Assembly: GCA_020465985.1 (NCBI GenBank)
Contig: JAANYP010004805.1
Span: forward strand, 499,488 to 563,487
Direction of reading: 5' to 3'
Length of the DNA stretch: 64,000 nucleotides
Source of the DNA: Centrapalus pauciflorus
Taxonomy: Eukaryota; Streptophyta; Magnoliopsida; Asterales; Asteraceae
The position numbers were made by a program, and so were the translations under genes. Shown one piece after another: positions 43,607 through 55,571 of the stretch (positions are counted from its first letter, which is position 1; each line of letters opens with the position of its first letter). A model generated the notes under the pieces. That model had not been told where the DNA came from. It saw only the letters and a list, made by a program, of their open reading frames with translations, and did no database searches.

Positions 43607-44721
43607 TGTAGGTCCCGAAAGGTTTCCTAAGTTTATAGTTCTAAGCTGTAGAGGGGGGGGGGGGTGAATACAACTATTTAAAACTTATAAATCTTTTTCT
43701 CAATGTTTGTGTATATTATTAACAAGTGTTAATTACAAACAAGCTTTAATGCGGAAAGGTTCAAGCTGAGATGACAGATACAACAGTTGGTTAACTAATC
43801 TAAGACACACTCAGACTAGGTACAATGAATACACTCACTTAGAAGCACTCAGTGTTTTTTACAAGACTCAGAAGGACAGCTTACACAAGAACAACTTAGA
43901 CACACTTGACTGTTTTATATAAGCAGACTCGCATGCATAGAATAACACACTTCAATGCACATTCTGATTTCACACTCTTGATTATTTCTTTATCCTTAGA
44001 AGCTTCCTTTTATACTCAAAAGGAGAATCTCAGTGAAGCTTCTTCATTGGATAGAAAAGATAGTGGAGAGTCTTTCCAAAAGGACAAAACACCTTTCTGC
44101 ACGTTCTGATAAAGTACCTTTGTCTTCACATGGCAGAATCTTTGTCTTTTCCTTTTTGTCACTGTTGCATAAGGCTTTAACTAAAAGAGGAATGTCAACT
44201 TTGCATCTTTCTTCTTTTTCTAATGCCATTTTGATATAAGAAAAGGTCTGTCACCCTTTTAAAATATCTGTTTGTCTTCATGTGGCAGAACAACGTGGGC
44301 AAGCTGTGCAGCTCTGTTTTCCACTTTGTCTTCAACTTGTAAACTGATCTTGTAGTAAAAAATAATACATGAGGACTTGGAAACAAATTCCATAAAGTGT
44401 TTAACCTGTTCACAAAGAACAGGTTTTGTTCACAAAGAACAAAACACTTGTAAACTGTCCAAGCTGCTCAACAGAATAGAGCAGCGTAGACAGTTTATGT
44501 CCAGCCTGTTTAGCAGACAGAACAGGTTGGACAAACTGCCTTTATTGCAACGAATGCAACATGGTAAACAGCTTTAGGCTAATATTGCAAATCACTTTCA
44601 AGTATCAATAAGACATATAACAGGCCTTAAATTCAACCTTCAAGTGCATCAACATGTTTGATTAAAGAATCTCCCCCTCAGATGTACAGCAGGTTTGATT
44701 GAGGCCTTTATGTGCCTAACA
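43607..44721 (-). repeat. 3' LTR of copia copy C (1115 bp)
   Basis: On the plus strand it runs from TGTAGGTCCCGAAAGG to TTATGTGCCTAACA, the inverse of the copy A LTR. A G-run lies near 43653 and a reversed TATA box at 44007-44014. The GAACA/TGTTC repeats lie at about 44405-44455. Confidence 0.94.
44007..44014 (-). promoter_or_regulatory. LTR TATA box, copy C
   Basis: The plus strand reads CTTTTATA, that is TATAAAAG on the minus strand. Its position matches the copy A TATA box. Confidence 0.7.
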
Positions 44722-44735
44722 ATGTCCCCCTATTT
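44722..44735 (-). promoter_or_regulatory. Polypurine tract of copy C
   Basis: The minus strand reads AAATAGGGGGACAT immediately before the 3' LTR. Confidence 0.85.
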
Positions 44736-45232
44736 GCAATAATCAGTCTAAGCTGATTTAATCAATAATCACTATGTATTTTTACATTACATTTGCTGAA
44801 ATAAAATTACAACATCAAGGTAAAGTAAAAGATCAGTTTATATACATACTGATTCTAATTACAGAAAACAACACATGTTTTTACATGAGTACACCTAATG
44901 TACTAATGTATATTACAACTAATGTAAATGAGAAAAGTTACAACACATGTAACAAAGTACAACAGATGTACAACAAAAGCTCAACAACTTGGACTGTTGA
45001 TATTGGGAGAAGATAATGGCAAGCCTGTCCAACAAATGGACAACTTCCATTCTTCACCTACCCTGATGGTAGATGGACTTCACTCCAGTGGTGGTGGTCC
45101 TTCAAACATCTTTTCAAGCTCATCCCTTGTTTCCTCTAGATCTTGGATTTCAATTCTGATGATCATAAACTTGGGATCTTGAAGTTCTCTTCACTCATAG
45201 CAGCCTCTGAGCTGATCCCAGATGGCTGCTCT
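44736..45232 (-). other. 3' untranslated region of copy C
   Basis: It lies between the end of ORF2 and the polypurine tract. It is AT-rich, with several ACATGTAA and ACAACAnATGTA phrases. Plus-strand ORFs here are accidental. Confidence 0.7.
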
Positions 45233-46924
45233 TCACATGCTTGACTGCCTGAATGAAGTTGCATGTCTGAAGGCTACAAGCTGTCTCAGATCCACCTTGT
45301 ATAGATCTGAAGCTCTCTGAAAACAATTTTTTTGTGTTAGAGGATCTACAAAAAATGCCCCTAACTTAGGTTCTTCAATAATTTTGCCTTCTTCAAACTC
45401 TACTCCACTGGGCAGGCTGTAGTCAATTCCTTTCATCTCAAGAGCATAATCACCCTGTTCAATTAAGATGAGGAGTTGCTCCAGCTCAGAATCCTTTCTT
45501 GTTCTCCTGGCCTTTATTTTGGGGTACGTCATAGAGACACCCTCACTTACTTCTTTTGAGATCAGGCCAAGATCCTGCACTCTCTCCATCAGCTTCTTAA
45601 TATATGCCCTGATAGTCTTAGCCGTTTCTGACTTAGACTGGCTCAGGGCAACTGCCAACTCAACCCATTCCCTGTACCCCATCTGTGCAACATCAGTGTA
45701 GTCATAAGTTTCCAGTTCTGGGCCTGTTGCACCCATTCTAGTTATCTGTAATTTCCACTGTTTGCCTTTTCTTGATATGAGGACAACTTTGACAATTGCT
45801 TCCTTGGCAAGCCTTCTATCAGCAACATCCTGAAACTTTTTCCTTGCCAAGTTGTCAAAATGGAACTGAGCCCTTGCAGAGGATGCTTGCTTTGATTTGG
45901 TCATAGAGACCTGAGCACCCACTTCCTTTTCAACTTCCTTCTCACCAGCTGATCCCTTAGCAGCTTCCCTCAGTTTCTTTTGCACATCCAGAGAGGGCAT
46001 TTTGATTTTGCTTGCCTCTTGAAGTGCGAAAGTTCTGGCAGCTTTGGCAGAGGCTTCTTCTTTTCTTAGTGCTTCCAGGGTTTGAAGTTGTTCATCTTTG
46101 AACTCAAAGTATTTATCCATGGGAAGACCCATTTCCTTTGCCCTGGCTTTGTGAAACTTTAACTCTGCTGCTTTCTGCTGTTCAGAATCAATTGCTGCTT
46201 TTTCTTTTCCTTTAGCTGCTGTAGTGATAACAGCTTCAAGAGTATCTTCCTCTTCTTCTTCTTCCTCTAAAATGATATGCCTCCTTTTGCTGCTTGGCCT
46301 GTCCTCAGAAATGAATTCCTCACCCTTAAACTGAGCAGGGTTTGGAGATTCAGCCTGAGTAGGCTTAGCAGCTTGAGAAGCACCTTCTACTGTACCAGTA
46401 GCCATTGCAGATGCTCCTGCTCGTTGACCAGTGGATATTGATTTCTCCTTAGGAGAAGAAGTTTTCTCCCCCTTAGACTTACTCTTAGAGGCAGACAACT
46501 TCTCCCTCTTTGAAGGAGATGTACCAGCACCTTCAACAATGGGTCTGCCTGAAGAAACGAATTCAGTAGGCTTGCCAGCAGTTTTGGCAGCAGGTTTGGG
46601 ACCAACCAGGCTATGCACTAAGAAAGCCAGGTTGTCCTTGACCTCTGCAAGTTGGGAAAGACAGTTTTGAAGAGAGGATGATTGGGTATCAGCAAGGGAG
46701 GTCAGCTTAAGAAGGTTGTCCCTATCAGAAGCTGTGAACAACAAAGTTTGGAGCTGTGCAAGATGTAACTCAAGAGAGTCCTGCACATCAGCAAGATTTG
46801 ATGACACAGAATTTGATAGAGAGCCTATTAAGGTGCTTAAGCTGGCCAAAGTGGCAAGAAGTGTAGAATTGCAAATAGTAAGGAGAGATGACAGCTGTTG
46901 GGATATGGCTGTCATAGAGGACAC
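45233..46924 (-). pseudogene. ORF2 of copy C, C-terminal part (open, 563 codons)
   Basis: It is in frame with the preceding piece across a single TAA (46931-46933). It starts with a Ser/Leu/Thr-rich heptad-like region (residues 1-110, for example LADVQDSLELHLAQLQTLLF), probably a coiled coil. Next is a Lys/Ser/Pro-rich linker, a basic SSKRRHI followed by EEEEEEED near residue 215, a long charged helix (ELKFHKARAKEMGL, LQTLEALRKEE), and a compact C-terminal region with WVELAVALSQSKSETAKTIR, LEQLLILIEQGDYAL and a natural TGA. There are no membrane segments. Function unknown. Confidence 0.7.
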
Positions 46925-46933
46925 AGAGTCCTG

Positions 46934-47920
46934 TTAGAGTGAAAGAATTGAGGAGAGGGATGTGGAGACATTTTGCAGCTGTGCAGTGAGTGCAAGCAGC
47001 TGTGAGGAGTTGTCAGTTTGAGGAGTGGATGGGAAGGAATCCTTGAACAGATCAAAGAATCCCCTAAGCTGTTCAGACACAGAGTCTGAAAGGAGAGAGG
47101 GTAGAGAGGACATTGAAGATTCTAAAGATCCAACTTTGTTGGTCAGCAAGAAAAGCTGATCCTTCAAAGGCAGGTCTTTAGGGGATGGAGGTGTATGGGT
47201 GGATTGTTTGGAGTGAGTAGCTGGAGATGAAGATGATGAGGCTGGTGTATGTGGATGTGATGTAGAAGGAGAGGGTATTTTTGAGAGAAGCTCCATAGCC
47301 TGGGCAAAAGTAATGTGGCCCAGCTTGGAGGGGTCGATGGGTCCTTCAGTAGTGGCTGTAGCTGCATCATCAGGAGAGTGGGTAGAGGATGGTAGCCTTT
47401 CAGACACTGCTTGTTTTGCAGTACCTTCATTAAGGCCAGTGGTGGTTCCCTCTGCAGTACCTTGGTTTAAAGGTACCTCATCATGGGGAGTTGGAATTTG
47501 CATTTCAACATCAGCAGTGGTGAAACCTGCTGATGGAGTTTGCATAGAAGGAGTAGCCTCACCAAAGGGATGTTCTATGCCCTGAGGTTCATCAGCTTGA
47601 GTGGTTGGTCCTTCAACAGCTGTTTGGTGTAGAACAGCTGCATCATGAGGAACTATAAATGGAGGCTGAGCTACTGGATGGTCTAAGCCAGCAGTGTGGA
47701 CACCTCGTGCAGACTCAGGGTGTAGAGAAGTATGAGGTGGGGACAGTGTGGACTCAGTATGGAGTGGAGAAAACTTCTGTCTTTCAATATTCTCAGCATG
47801 TTGGGAGGCTGGAATAGTTGATGTGGCTGTCTCCATTTGTACAACTGGCTCCTGTTGGGAGGAACCAGAGGGTCTAGGCTGACTTGGCGTTGACACAGGG
47901 TGGAGTGAAGCAGGCTCCAA
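46934..47920 (-). pseudogene. ORF2 of copy C, Ser/Thr/Pro-rich middle part
   Basis: In frame with 45233-46924 and with 47921-48190, separated from each by one stop codon. It is rich in Pro, Ser, Thr, Gln and His (TPSQPRPSGSSQQEPVV, TLSPPHTSLHPESARG) and therefore probably disordered. It ends in the Leu/Ser-rich start of the coiled-coil region (SSMSSLPSLLSDSVSEQLRG). It matches 36542-37053 of copy A. The conserved frame despite low complexity argues that it is a real translated segment. Confidence 0.68.
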
Positions 47921-49247
47921 TTATGTTGGCCCTTCTCCCAAAATAGGAGAGGCAGCAGGGGTTGCTTCTTTTTCAACTGAACCCTGTTGAGAGGGAACAG
48001 AGGGGCTAGTTTGGGCTGTTTGGGTTGCTGGTTTCTTTCTGGCTATGGATTTGCGTTGATATAATATGTGAGATGAGGTGGGTGATTTTGGAGAGGTGAG
48101 AGGTTCAGATTGGACAGGTATGGAGACTGGGGTGGAAACTGGTGGGTTGGCCTGTTCCATAGTCTCAGGTGCCACAGAGGCACCAGCCACAAAGGCTTCA
48201 GGATCAAAAATGACCTAGGGTGAGAAGCCTGCTCCCCCTCAGCCACAGAGGCTGAGGGTGCAGACTTAGACTGAGCTGTTTTGGCTTTCTTGTGGACAGG
48301 CCCAGCTTCAGTGATGTCCAGGGTCCTCTTAACAACTTTGGCCCTGGATTTGGATTTTCTTCTGGGAGCAGCTTCAGGATCCACCCTCACATCAGAGGGT
48401 CCTTCCACCAATCCTAACAACCTCCTCATTGGTGTAGAGAGAGGAGGATCATTTGGGAGAATCGGAGTATAGAAAACTCTATTCCTTATTACTGGGAATG
48501 CAACAATATAAAGTAAAGGCTGAGAGTTATACAAATGCTCACCACAAATGTGCTTGATGATGAGGCTCAGAAACCTGGGATATTCAACAGCAGCTGGTCG
48601 TGTTTCCTGCTGCACCAGGCCCCTCAAATTTAGGAAAATCCATTTTGCCATGTCGATTGTAGTTCCATCAACAAGCTGCAGAACTACAGGGATTTCATCA
48701 CGGCTCAGTTGGTCAAAGGAACCAACTTTGTTGCTGAAGCACATTACCACAGAGGCGAATAAGAAGCTGTAAGTAGGAGACAAATCCTTTCTGAACAACG
48801 TTGCTCCAACTTTTGGTTCTGCTACACCACAGAAGTGCAGCAGATTCTTCATTTGTTCATCTTCAGGCTGTGGCTGATCATATTGTTCAACCACAGGAAG
48901 TCGAAGAACTTCCCTGAGCAGACGAGTGTTGATCTCAATGGTCTGAGTCCCATTGAGTATGGTGACCTTGATGACTTTGGTGTCTGGGTTGTAGGCACAG
49001 GTATACCAGAACTCATATACCATCTCCTGGTACAGGACACCAGGAGTTGCAGTCATGGCGTAGTTTAACGGATGAACTTTAAAAACTCCACCATTTGATC
49101 ATAGCCTTTTCCCACATAGGTTTTGGGGATTGTGAGGTTGGCAATGTAGTTAGTGGGTTTCAGTGTGAGCATTGTGGTGACTGATGAGTGTTTCTGTACA
49201 TTATCACCAACAAATACTGGTAGAAAGGGGTTGTTTCTGTTAGCCAT
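47921..49247 (-). pseudogene. ORF2 of copy C, N-terminal domain
   Basis: The likely ATG at 49245-49247 (MANRNNPFLPVFVG) was chosen because copy A has MAHQNNPFLPVFVG at the same place. A 1-bp deletion near 49095 puts the next part in the frame 48043-49056 (337 codons). That part holds YQEMVYEFWYTCAYNPD, LREVLRLPVVEQYDQPQPED, NLLHFCGVAEPKVGATLF, YSFLFASVVMCFSNKVG and YPRFLSLIIKHICGE. A basic block near residue 240 (KSKSRAKVVKR) follows. A second 1-bp deletion near 48208 shifts the frame to 47921-48190. Three small lesions make the whole ORF (originally over 1300 codons) a pseudogene. Confidence 0.75.
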
Positions 49248-49354
49248 TTGGGAAGTAGTGAGAGTAGTAGAAGCACAAGACACTTAGTCGATTTTTAGGG
49301 TTCTTAGGAGGTTTATGGAAGTAGTGTGGAATACGAAGATGAAACAGTAGGGGG

Positions 49355-49362
49355 TATTTATA
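49355..49362 (-). promoter_or_regulatory. Candidate internal TATA box of ORF2 (copy C)
   Basis: The minus strand reads TATAAATA, 108 bp upstream of the ORF2 ATG. The same leader as in copy A follows (CTACTGTTTCATCTTCGT). Confidence 0.6.
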
Positions 49363-49918
49363 GGATTTGAATGTGAGTGGGTATGAGAGAGAAACATTTG
49401 GGCGGTTGATTTGAAAAGGTCGTTAATGGAAAACGGAACGTTTGTCCATGTCAGACCGTTTGTCAGACCACTTGAGCCCTTTTTTAATCACTAACACATG
49501 AAACCCACATTATCCGCAGTAATTAAGTTAAATAAAAACAAAAATTAAGTAACTTAATTGTGAAGAAAGGTAATTAAACTTATAGTCCAAGCTGATGGTC
49601 AAACCTGTGATGAGCAGGGTCATCACAAGCTGTTCACTCTTCAAGCTGCTCCTTCAACCTGTTCAGGTATGTAAGAACAGGTTGTGTTCAATAGCTGATC
49701 AGGTTTCAAGACAATGTCTTGTATGACAGATTTAGAGAGTGAGTAAGGTGGAGGTTTGATCATCAGATCAGGCTTGACATATAAGCTGTTATTTGTCAAT
49801 ACTGTTATATTGTCAAACTGTTCAAGTTTTGCAGAAAACAGCTAAGTATAGAACATGCATAGCCTGTTCTGTCTAAGCTCTTCTGGAAGAACTTGAGCAC
49901 TGTGAGACATATAAAGTC
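49363..49918 (-). other. Spacer between pol and ORF2 of copy C
   Basis: Colinear with 34588-35142 of copy A. It has stops in all frames and no ORF. The part near the TATA box is better conserved between the copies than expected for neutral spacer. Confidence 0.6.
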
Positions 49919-50482
49919 TTAGAACATTAAGGACACTAGGTCACTTTTGTTTAACATGCCCAACATGCTGACAAGGTAATTAAACCTGTTTTCATCAAGG
50001 GGTTTGGTGAAAGTGTCTGCAAGCTGTTCATTAGTGGAAATAAAACTTACCTCCACATTACCTTTCTGAATGTGATCTCTGATAAAGTGATGTCTGACTT
50101 TGATATGCTTTGTTCTTGAGTGAAATACTGGATTGTTGGAAACAGCTATGGCACTTGTATTGTCACATAAAATAGGAGTTTTCCTAAGTACAAGTCCATA
50201 GTCTTCAAGCTGATGCTGCATCCATAGAATCTGCCCACAGCAGCTTCCAGCAGCAATGTACTCAGCTTCAGCAGTAGAAGTAGAAACTGAGTTCTGCTTC
50301 TTGCTACACCAAATTATCAACTTACCACCAAGGAGTTGACATCCACCTGTTGTGCTTTTCCTGTCTATCCTGCAACCTGCAAAATCAGAATCTGAATAAC
50401 CTATTAGTTGAAGGCTTGAGTCTTTGAGATACCAAAGACCCAACCCTGGTGTACCCTTAAGGTATTTGAAGATTCTTTTCAC
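49919..50482 (-). pseudogene. Copia RNase H (copy C)
   Basis: An open frame of about 187 codons includes the complete RNase H. GYSDSDFAGC holds the first Asp, then RKSTTGGCQLLGGKL, SVSTSTAEAEYIA with the Glu, LCDNTSAIAVSNNPVFH with the second Asp, HHFIRDHIQKGNVEV, and LADTFTKPLDE near the end. All catalytic residues are in place, unlike in copy A. A TAA at 50495-50497 (in the DPK/SHLAA junction) separates it from reverse transcriptase. Confidence 0.9.
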
Positions 50483-50497
50483 AGCAGCTAGATGTGA

Positions 50498-50824
50498 TTA
50501 CTTTGGATCAGCTTGGAACCTAGCACATAAAGAGGTAGCAAACATAATATCAGGTCTACTAGCCGTTAAGTACAACAAGCTCCCAATCATGCCTCTGTAA
50601 GCTGTTACTGAAACAGCTTTACCACTGGCATCTGCATCCAACTTTACATTGGTTGCCATTGGGGTTTTAATAGGAGAACTTTGATCAAATTTAAACTTTT
50701 TCAATAGATCTAAAGTATACTTTCTTTGATTTATAAAAATTCCAGTTGAGGTTTGTTTAACCTGTAATCCTAAAAAGAAAGTAAGTTCTCACATCATACT
50801 CATTTCATACTTGGATTTCATGAG
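50498..50824 (-). pseudogene. Copia reverse transcriptase, distal part (copy C)
   Basis: It continues the pol frame after a TAA at 50822-50824 following CKNFS. A second stop follows the KYEMSMM block near 50792. It includes LTFFLGLQVKQT, INQRKYTLDLLKKFKFDQSS, GMIGSLLYLTASRPDIMFA and CARFQADPK, then the TAA before RNase H. These are three point nonsense codons in one otherwise continuous frame. Confidence 0.87.
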
Positions 50825-53212
50825 TTAGGAAAAATTCTTGCATAATTGTTCATTAGTAGAACCAAATATTATGTCATCCACATAGATTTGAACAAGCATA
50901 ATATCAGACTTCACTTTCTTTACGAACAGTGTGGTATCCACTTTACCTCTGGAATACCCATTGCTCATAAGGAAATCAGTAAGAGTGTCATACCAGGCTC
51001 TAGGGGCTTGTTTTAGACCATAGAGAGCTTTGTCCAACATATAGACAAAGCCTGGATAATGTTCATTTTCAAAACCTGGAGGCTGCTTGACATAAAATTC
51101 CTCTTGCAGCTTTCCATTTAAAAATGCACTCTTCACATCCATTTGAAATACCTTCATGCTCTTATGAGCAGCGTAGGCTAGAAACCAACGAATTGCCTCT
51201 AGCCTGGCCATAGGAGCAAATGTTTCATCGTAGTCAATGACTTTCTCCTGTCTATAGCCCTGAGTAACAAGTCTTGTCTTATTTCTAATGACATGACCTT
51301 GCTCATCCATCTTGTTCCTGTAAACCCATTTGGTGTCAATTATAGTTTTACCTTTAGGAGCAGGGACCAGCTTCCATACCTTGTTTCTCTCAAACTGATT
51401 GAGTTCCTCTTGCATGGCAGTGATCCAATTGGCATCTTTAAGTGCTTCATCCACTTTCTTTGGCTCCATGATAGACACAAAACTAGAGAACATACAAAAG
51501 TTCCCTAAGCTGTCCCATCTCGTTTGTACCCCTTTGTTGATGTCACCAATTATTTGATCATTGGGGTGACATTTGATCCACTTAGGATTATTCTTCAATG
51601 AGGATTCTCCTGAGTTTTTAGCATCTTCAGCAGGTCCTGTTGAACCGCTCTCAAGATTTTCAGACACACTGTTGTCTTGAGCCTGTTCACTTGTTGAACA
51701 TGACTGACCACTGTTGAACATATCAGCAGAGGATCCAGGAAAATCAGCATTGATTGGTTCAGGACATGTAGTTGTAATTAAGTCAGTACACTTATTCACA
51801 CAGGGTTTATCAATATAATCGTCATCATGTCCATCATTGTTTGCAGGTTTCACTCTGGATGTGGTGGAAGCTTTTGAGTCCTCTTCACTGTTCGAATGCA
51901 TGAGATCATCAAAGTTGAATTCTCCTGAAACTGATTCAGGAACAGCTTTGGAGGAGGCCTTCCTGGACTCTTCAAAGGTGACATTGATAGATTCATCTAT
52001 CACCTTTCTTTTGTTGTTGTATACTCTGTAGGCTTTGGAGATAGTAGAGTATCCAATAAACACACCTTCATCAGCTTTTGGTTCAAACTTTGCCAGTTGG
52101 ACCCTTTGATTTAGAATGAAGCAGGGACATCCAAACACATGGAAGTAGCTAATATTTGGCCTCCTCCCTTTGAGCAGCTCATAGGGAGTCTTGTTGAACC
52201 TTTTCACCACTAAGGATCTGTTTTGGGTGAAGCAAGCAGTGTTGACAGCTTCAGCCCAGAATGACGAAGGTAAACCACATGCACACAACATGGTTCTAGC
52301 AGCTTCAATAAGGGTTCTATTTCTTCTTTCAGCAACTCCATTTTGTTGTGGAGTTCTTACTGCTGAAAAGTTTTGAGAGATCCCTTTTTCTTCACAGAAG
52401 TCTTCAAGAGTACTGTTTTTGAACTCAGTACCATGATCACTTCTAAGCTGCTTCACTTGAGCAGAGTTTAGCATTTCCATCTTTTTGACAAATCCAATGA
52501 TTTGTCTAGCAGCCTCTCCTTTGCTCTTCAAGAAGATTACCCATGTGAACCTAGAGAACTCATCAACCATTACTAGAGTGTATCTTCTTCCTCCTAGACT
52601 TGGGACATTGACTGGTCCAAACAAGTCCATGTGGATTAAGAAGAGAGGAGTATCAATAGAAAAATTATGCTTGGATTTAAAAGATGATTTCCTCTGCTTG
52701 CCTTTCTCACAAGCTGTGCAGAGTCTATTCTTAACAAGGGTCATAGAAGGCAAACCTGTTACCAACTCTTTCTTACAGAGTTTGTTGGTATTCTTGAAGT
52801 TCAGGTGTGACAGTCTTTTGTGCCATAACCAGTTTAGGTCTGCATTGGTTCTTGTGAGAAAGCAGGTTTCAGTTGTGGGATCAACAGATTTCATGTCCAC
52901 AACATATACACCTTTCTTTCGTTGAGCACACAACATAACTTTGGCTTGGGGATCCAATATGTAACCCAGGTGCTCATCAAAGTTAACCTTGTAGCCAGCA
53001 TCACATAGTTGACTTATGCTAACAAGGTTGTGTTTTAGCCCAACCACATAGGCTACTCTTTTGAACACTGCAGCACCAGCTTTAAGAGTTCCATATCCCT
53101 CAGTGGATCCTTGTACATTGTCACCAAATGTGACTTTTGGCCCTTTTTCAGGCCTGAGATCATTTAGCAGGTGCTTGCAACCTGTCATGTGCCATGAGCA
53201 GCCACTGTCCAA
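50825..53212 (-). pseudogene. Copia pol: protease, integrase, reverse transcriptase (copy C, 795 codons open)
   Basis: This is the longest frame in the window. It starts at the protease motif DSGCSWHMTG (residues 2-11). The GAG-pre-integrase and zinc site follow (WHKRLSH with H131 and H136, then C165-T-A-C168). The integrase catalytic triad is D196 (MDLFGP), D259 (RSDHGTEF) and E295 (NGVAERRN). After an acidic Ser-rich linker comes reverse transcriptase from about residue 590 (VWKLVPAPKGK, MDVKSAFLNGK, LDKALYGLKQAPRAWY) to YVDDIIFGS at residues 777-785. It is truncated by a TAA within the polymerase. All catalytic residues seen are intact. Confidence 0.93.
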
Positions 53213-54675
53213 GTACCAAACCTGGGATGGTTGTTTGTCCTGCAGAATGTCATAGGAAATATTAGTTTCTTTCAGGGGAACTCATCACAGAGATGAGTTC
53301 TCCTACTTCATCTACATTTGTTGATGGGCTAGAGATATCCACATTAATATGCCCTATTTGAATGGTATCAATTTGGATACCACTCTCATTGACTAAGTTA
53401 CTTCCAACACTGCTTGTTTTAGCAATAATGGAACTAGCAGAGTCAACAGGCCTCATGTCCTTAGTTTCGGGACAGTCTTTGGCCATGTGTGTCTTCTTCC
53501 CACATTTATAGCATTTTCTCTTTTTGGCCTTTTTGGAAGAAGAGCTTTCAGAAACACATTATGAATTATTTCTGTTGATTTTATCAGCAGGTTTAGCAAA
53601 CTTAATACTATTTTTCGATGAATCAACAGCTTGGGTGGATGGCACAATAGCAACAGCTTTGCCTGTTTCTTCTTTCCTCTTTTTGGTAGGACAGATGTCA
53701 AAAAACAGGAAGCTTGATTGGCTTTTGACCTTCCACAGGTTTGGGAAACTTATTCCCAGTTTTCTCAGGCTGAGCAATGGCTTTGTCTTTGCCCTTACTG
53801 AGATGTGATTGACGCTGCCTATCAGCATAATCACTGTTTCTGGTTTTGAAAGACTTATTTTCATTTATAACCAGTTTTCCACTATGATTTGAAAACTTAT
53901 TTGAAACCACAGCAGATTTACTTTCAACATGAGACTTGCCCTTGTTAAAGCAGGCTGCTTACCATTTGAAAACTTATTTTCAAAATGTTTAGCATCAAAA
54001 GGATTAACATGTCTCTTACCATCAGCTTTGGACCCAGAGCCTGTTTTGTCAACAGGTTTAGTGTCCATCGCTGCAGTTTTTGTATGTTTTTTCTTTCTTT
54101 TGCTTGTGTGAATCAGCATAGCACATAGCAGGCTGAGTTGATGGAGAACATATTCCATCATCAGCTTTTGGGCCTTTTTCATACAAGCTGTCAATGTTTT
54201 GAGGCCTGACAAACCTGTTTGTTGAGATCAGCTTTCCATTAACTTTCTGGATGAAAGTACTAGGAAGCTCACCAAGAGTGGATAAGTCATCTTTCAGATT
54301 ATTAATCTCAACAATGGAAGCTGCATTGTCAAGATCCCCTCCAAGATAGGCTTGGATTTGTGCAGGGATCTGCTGACTTATGCAATGGCTGATTTTTTGT
54401 GCAGATTGGCACCAAGAGTCAACTATCTTTTGAAGCTGTGCATGTTTTACATCTGTTTCTCTCTTTTCTTCCAGTAAAATGGAGTTGATGTGTTTTAGTT
54501 CATCAGGTTCAGTTTCCAACTTATGGAAACTGTCCAATTTTCCAGATTTAATTTCAAGATCAGTTTTAAGCTTAGAGATTTCAGATAGTAAAACATTATG
54601 CTTCTCAACAGCAGCTTTTAAATCAACAAACATATATTCAAACATTTTCACTTTTTCATCAGAACTGTAAGCCAT
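53213..54675 (-). pseudogene. Distal gag region (copy C), with second zinc knuckle
   Basis: Several overlapping pieces (53262-53486, 53453-53701, 53559-53864, 53865-54212, 54058-54675) result from 1-bp frameshifts. The proximal piece is heptad-like (ELDSFHKLETEPDELKHINS, LEEKRETDVKHAQLQKIVD). The next is Lys/Ser-rich. Near 53480-53520 a second CCHC knuckle is readable as CYKCGKKTHMAKDC. A short acidic tail then leads into the protease. The region lies between gag and protease, as in copy A. Confidence 0.75.
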
Positions 54676-54690
54676 AAAATTTTGTACCTT

Positions 54691-55571
54691 CTACATCATT
54701 GTAGGGTTCCAGTTCTCCAAGCGGCTGAAGGCTTCAGCTTCAGCCAAGTCCTGTTTGAAATTGCTAGTAGATGGGACATCAGTATTGGCCATCAGACAAT
54801 TGTTGTCTTCTTCATCTGATGATGAATCAAACTCCTCCCAGTCACATGTGTCTGCCATCAGTCCCTTTTGCTTGTTGGAAGCCACTAGGTTTTCCAACTT
54901 TTTCAGCTTAGCCATGGCCATAAGGTACTTAACCCTATAGCCATCATACTTGTTGGTCTTGTATGGTTTGGAAGACTGCCCAACAGCTTTTGACACACAG
55001 TCAGCAGCTATATGACCAGTTTTTCCACATTTGAAGCACTCAGCTTTAGGTTTATCAAATGCCTTCTTCTTGCCAGCATTTGAGTTTCCCTGCAGCATAT
55101 TTCTTCCAAACTTTTCTTGTTGAACCTTTTGACAAGCATGGCTATCATCTGCTCATCATCAAGCTCAGCAAGATCTGCACTGTCTTCCTCATCAAACATT
55201 TCTTCTCTTTCATCATCAGCTTGCTGATCAGGTTGTGTGAACACATCACATACCTGCCCAACAGGTTGTCTCACGCTGGCCACTAAGGCAGCACCTCTCT
55301 TCGACATTTCCAAGGCATTTCTCTTCTGCTGCCTTGACTGTTCATCATTTAGTAAGGATCCATATAAGTTTACAAGATCCATACCTTTGATGGTACCTGA
55401 ATTTCTCAAGATGGTAGAAAAGTAGTTCCACTCTTCAGGTAAGATGTCCAAGAACTTATTCACCAGGGTCAAGCTGTCCTCTATGATCCCAACAGCTTTG
55501 AGATCATTAACAAGAGCAGTAAACCTGGTGTAGGTTTCTGAGAGAGTCTCCTTTGGTTTTGCAAAGAAGAA
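54691..55571 (-). pseudogene. Copia gag, central part (copy C); N-terminus replaced by a gypsy LTR fragment
   Basis: 55008-55472 carries LTLVNKFLDILPEEWNYFST, KGMDLVNLYGSLLNDEQSRQ and an acidic stretch, then leaves frame near 55100. 54691-55098 carries the intact CCHC knuckle AECFKCGKTGHIAADC and SSSDEEDNNCLMANTD. Upstream of TYTRFTALVND-type sequence the gag stops at FFFAKPK (about 55571), where unrelated DNA begins. About 110 N-terminal codons are missing. Confidence 0.86.
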
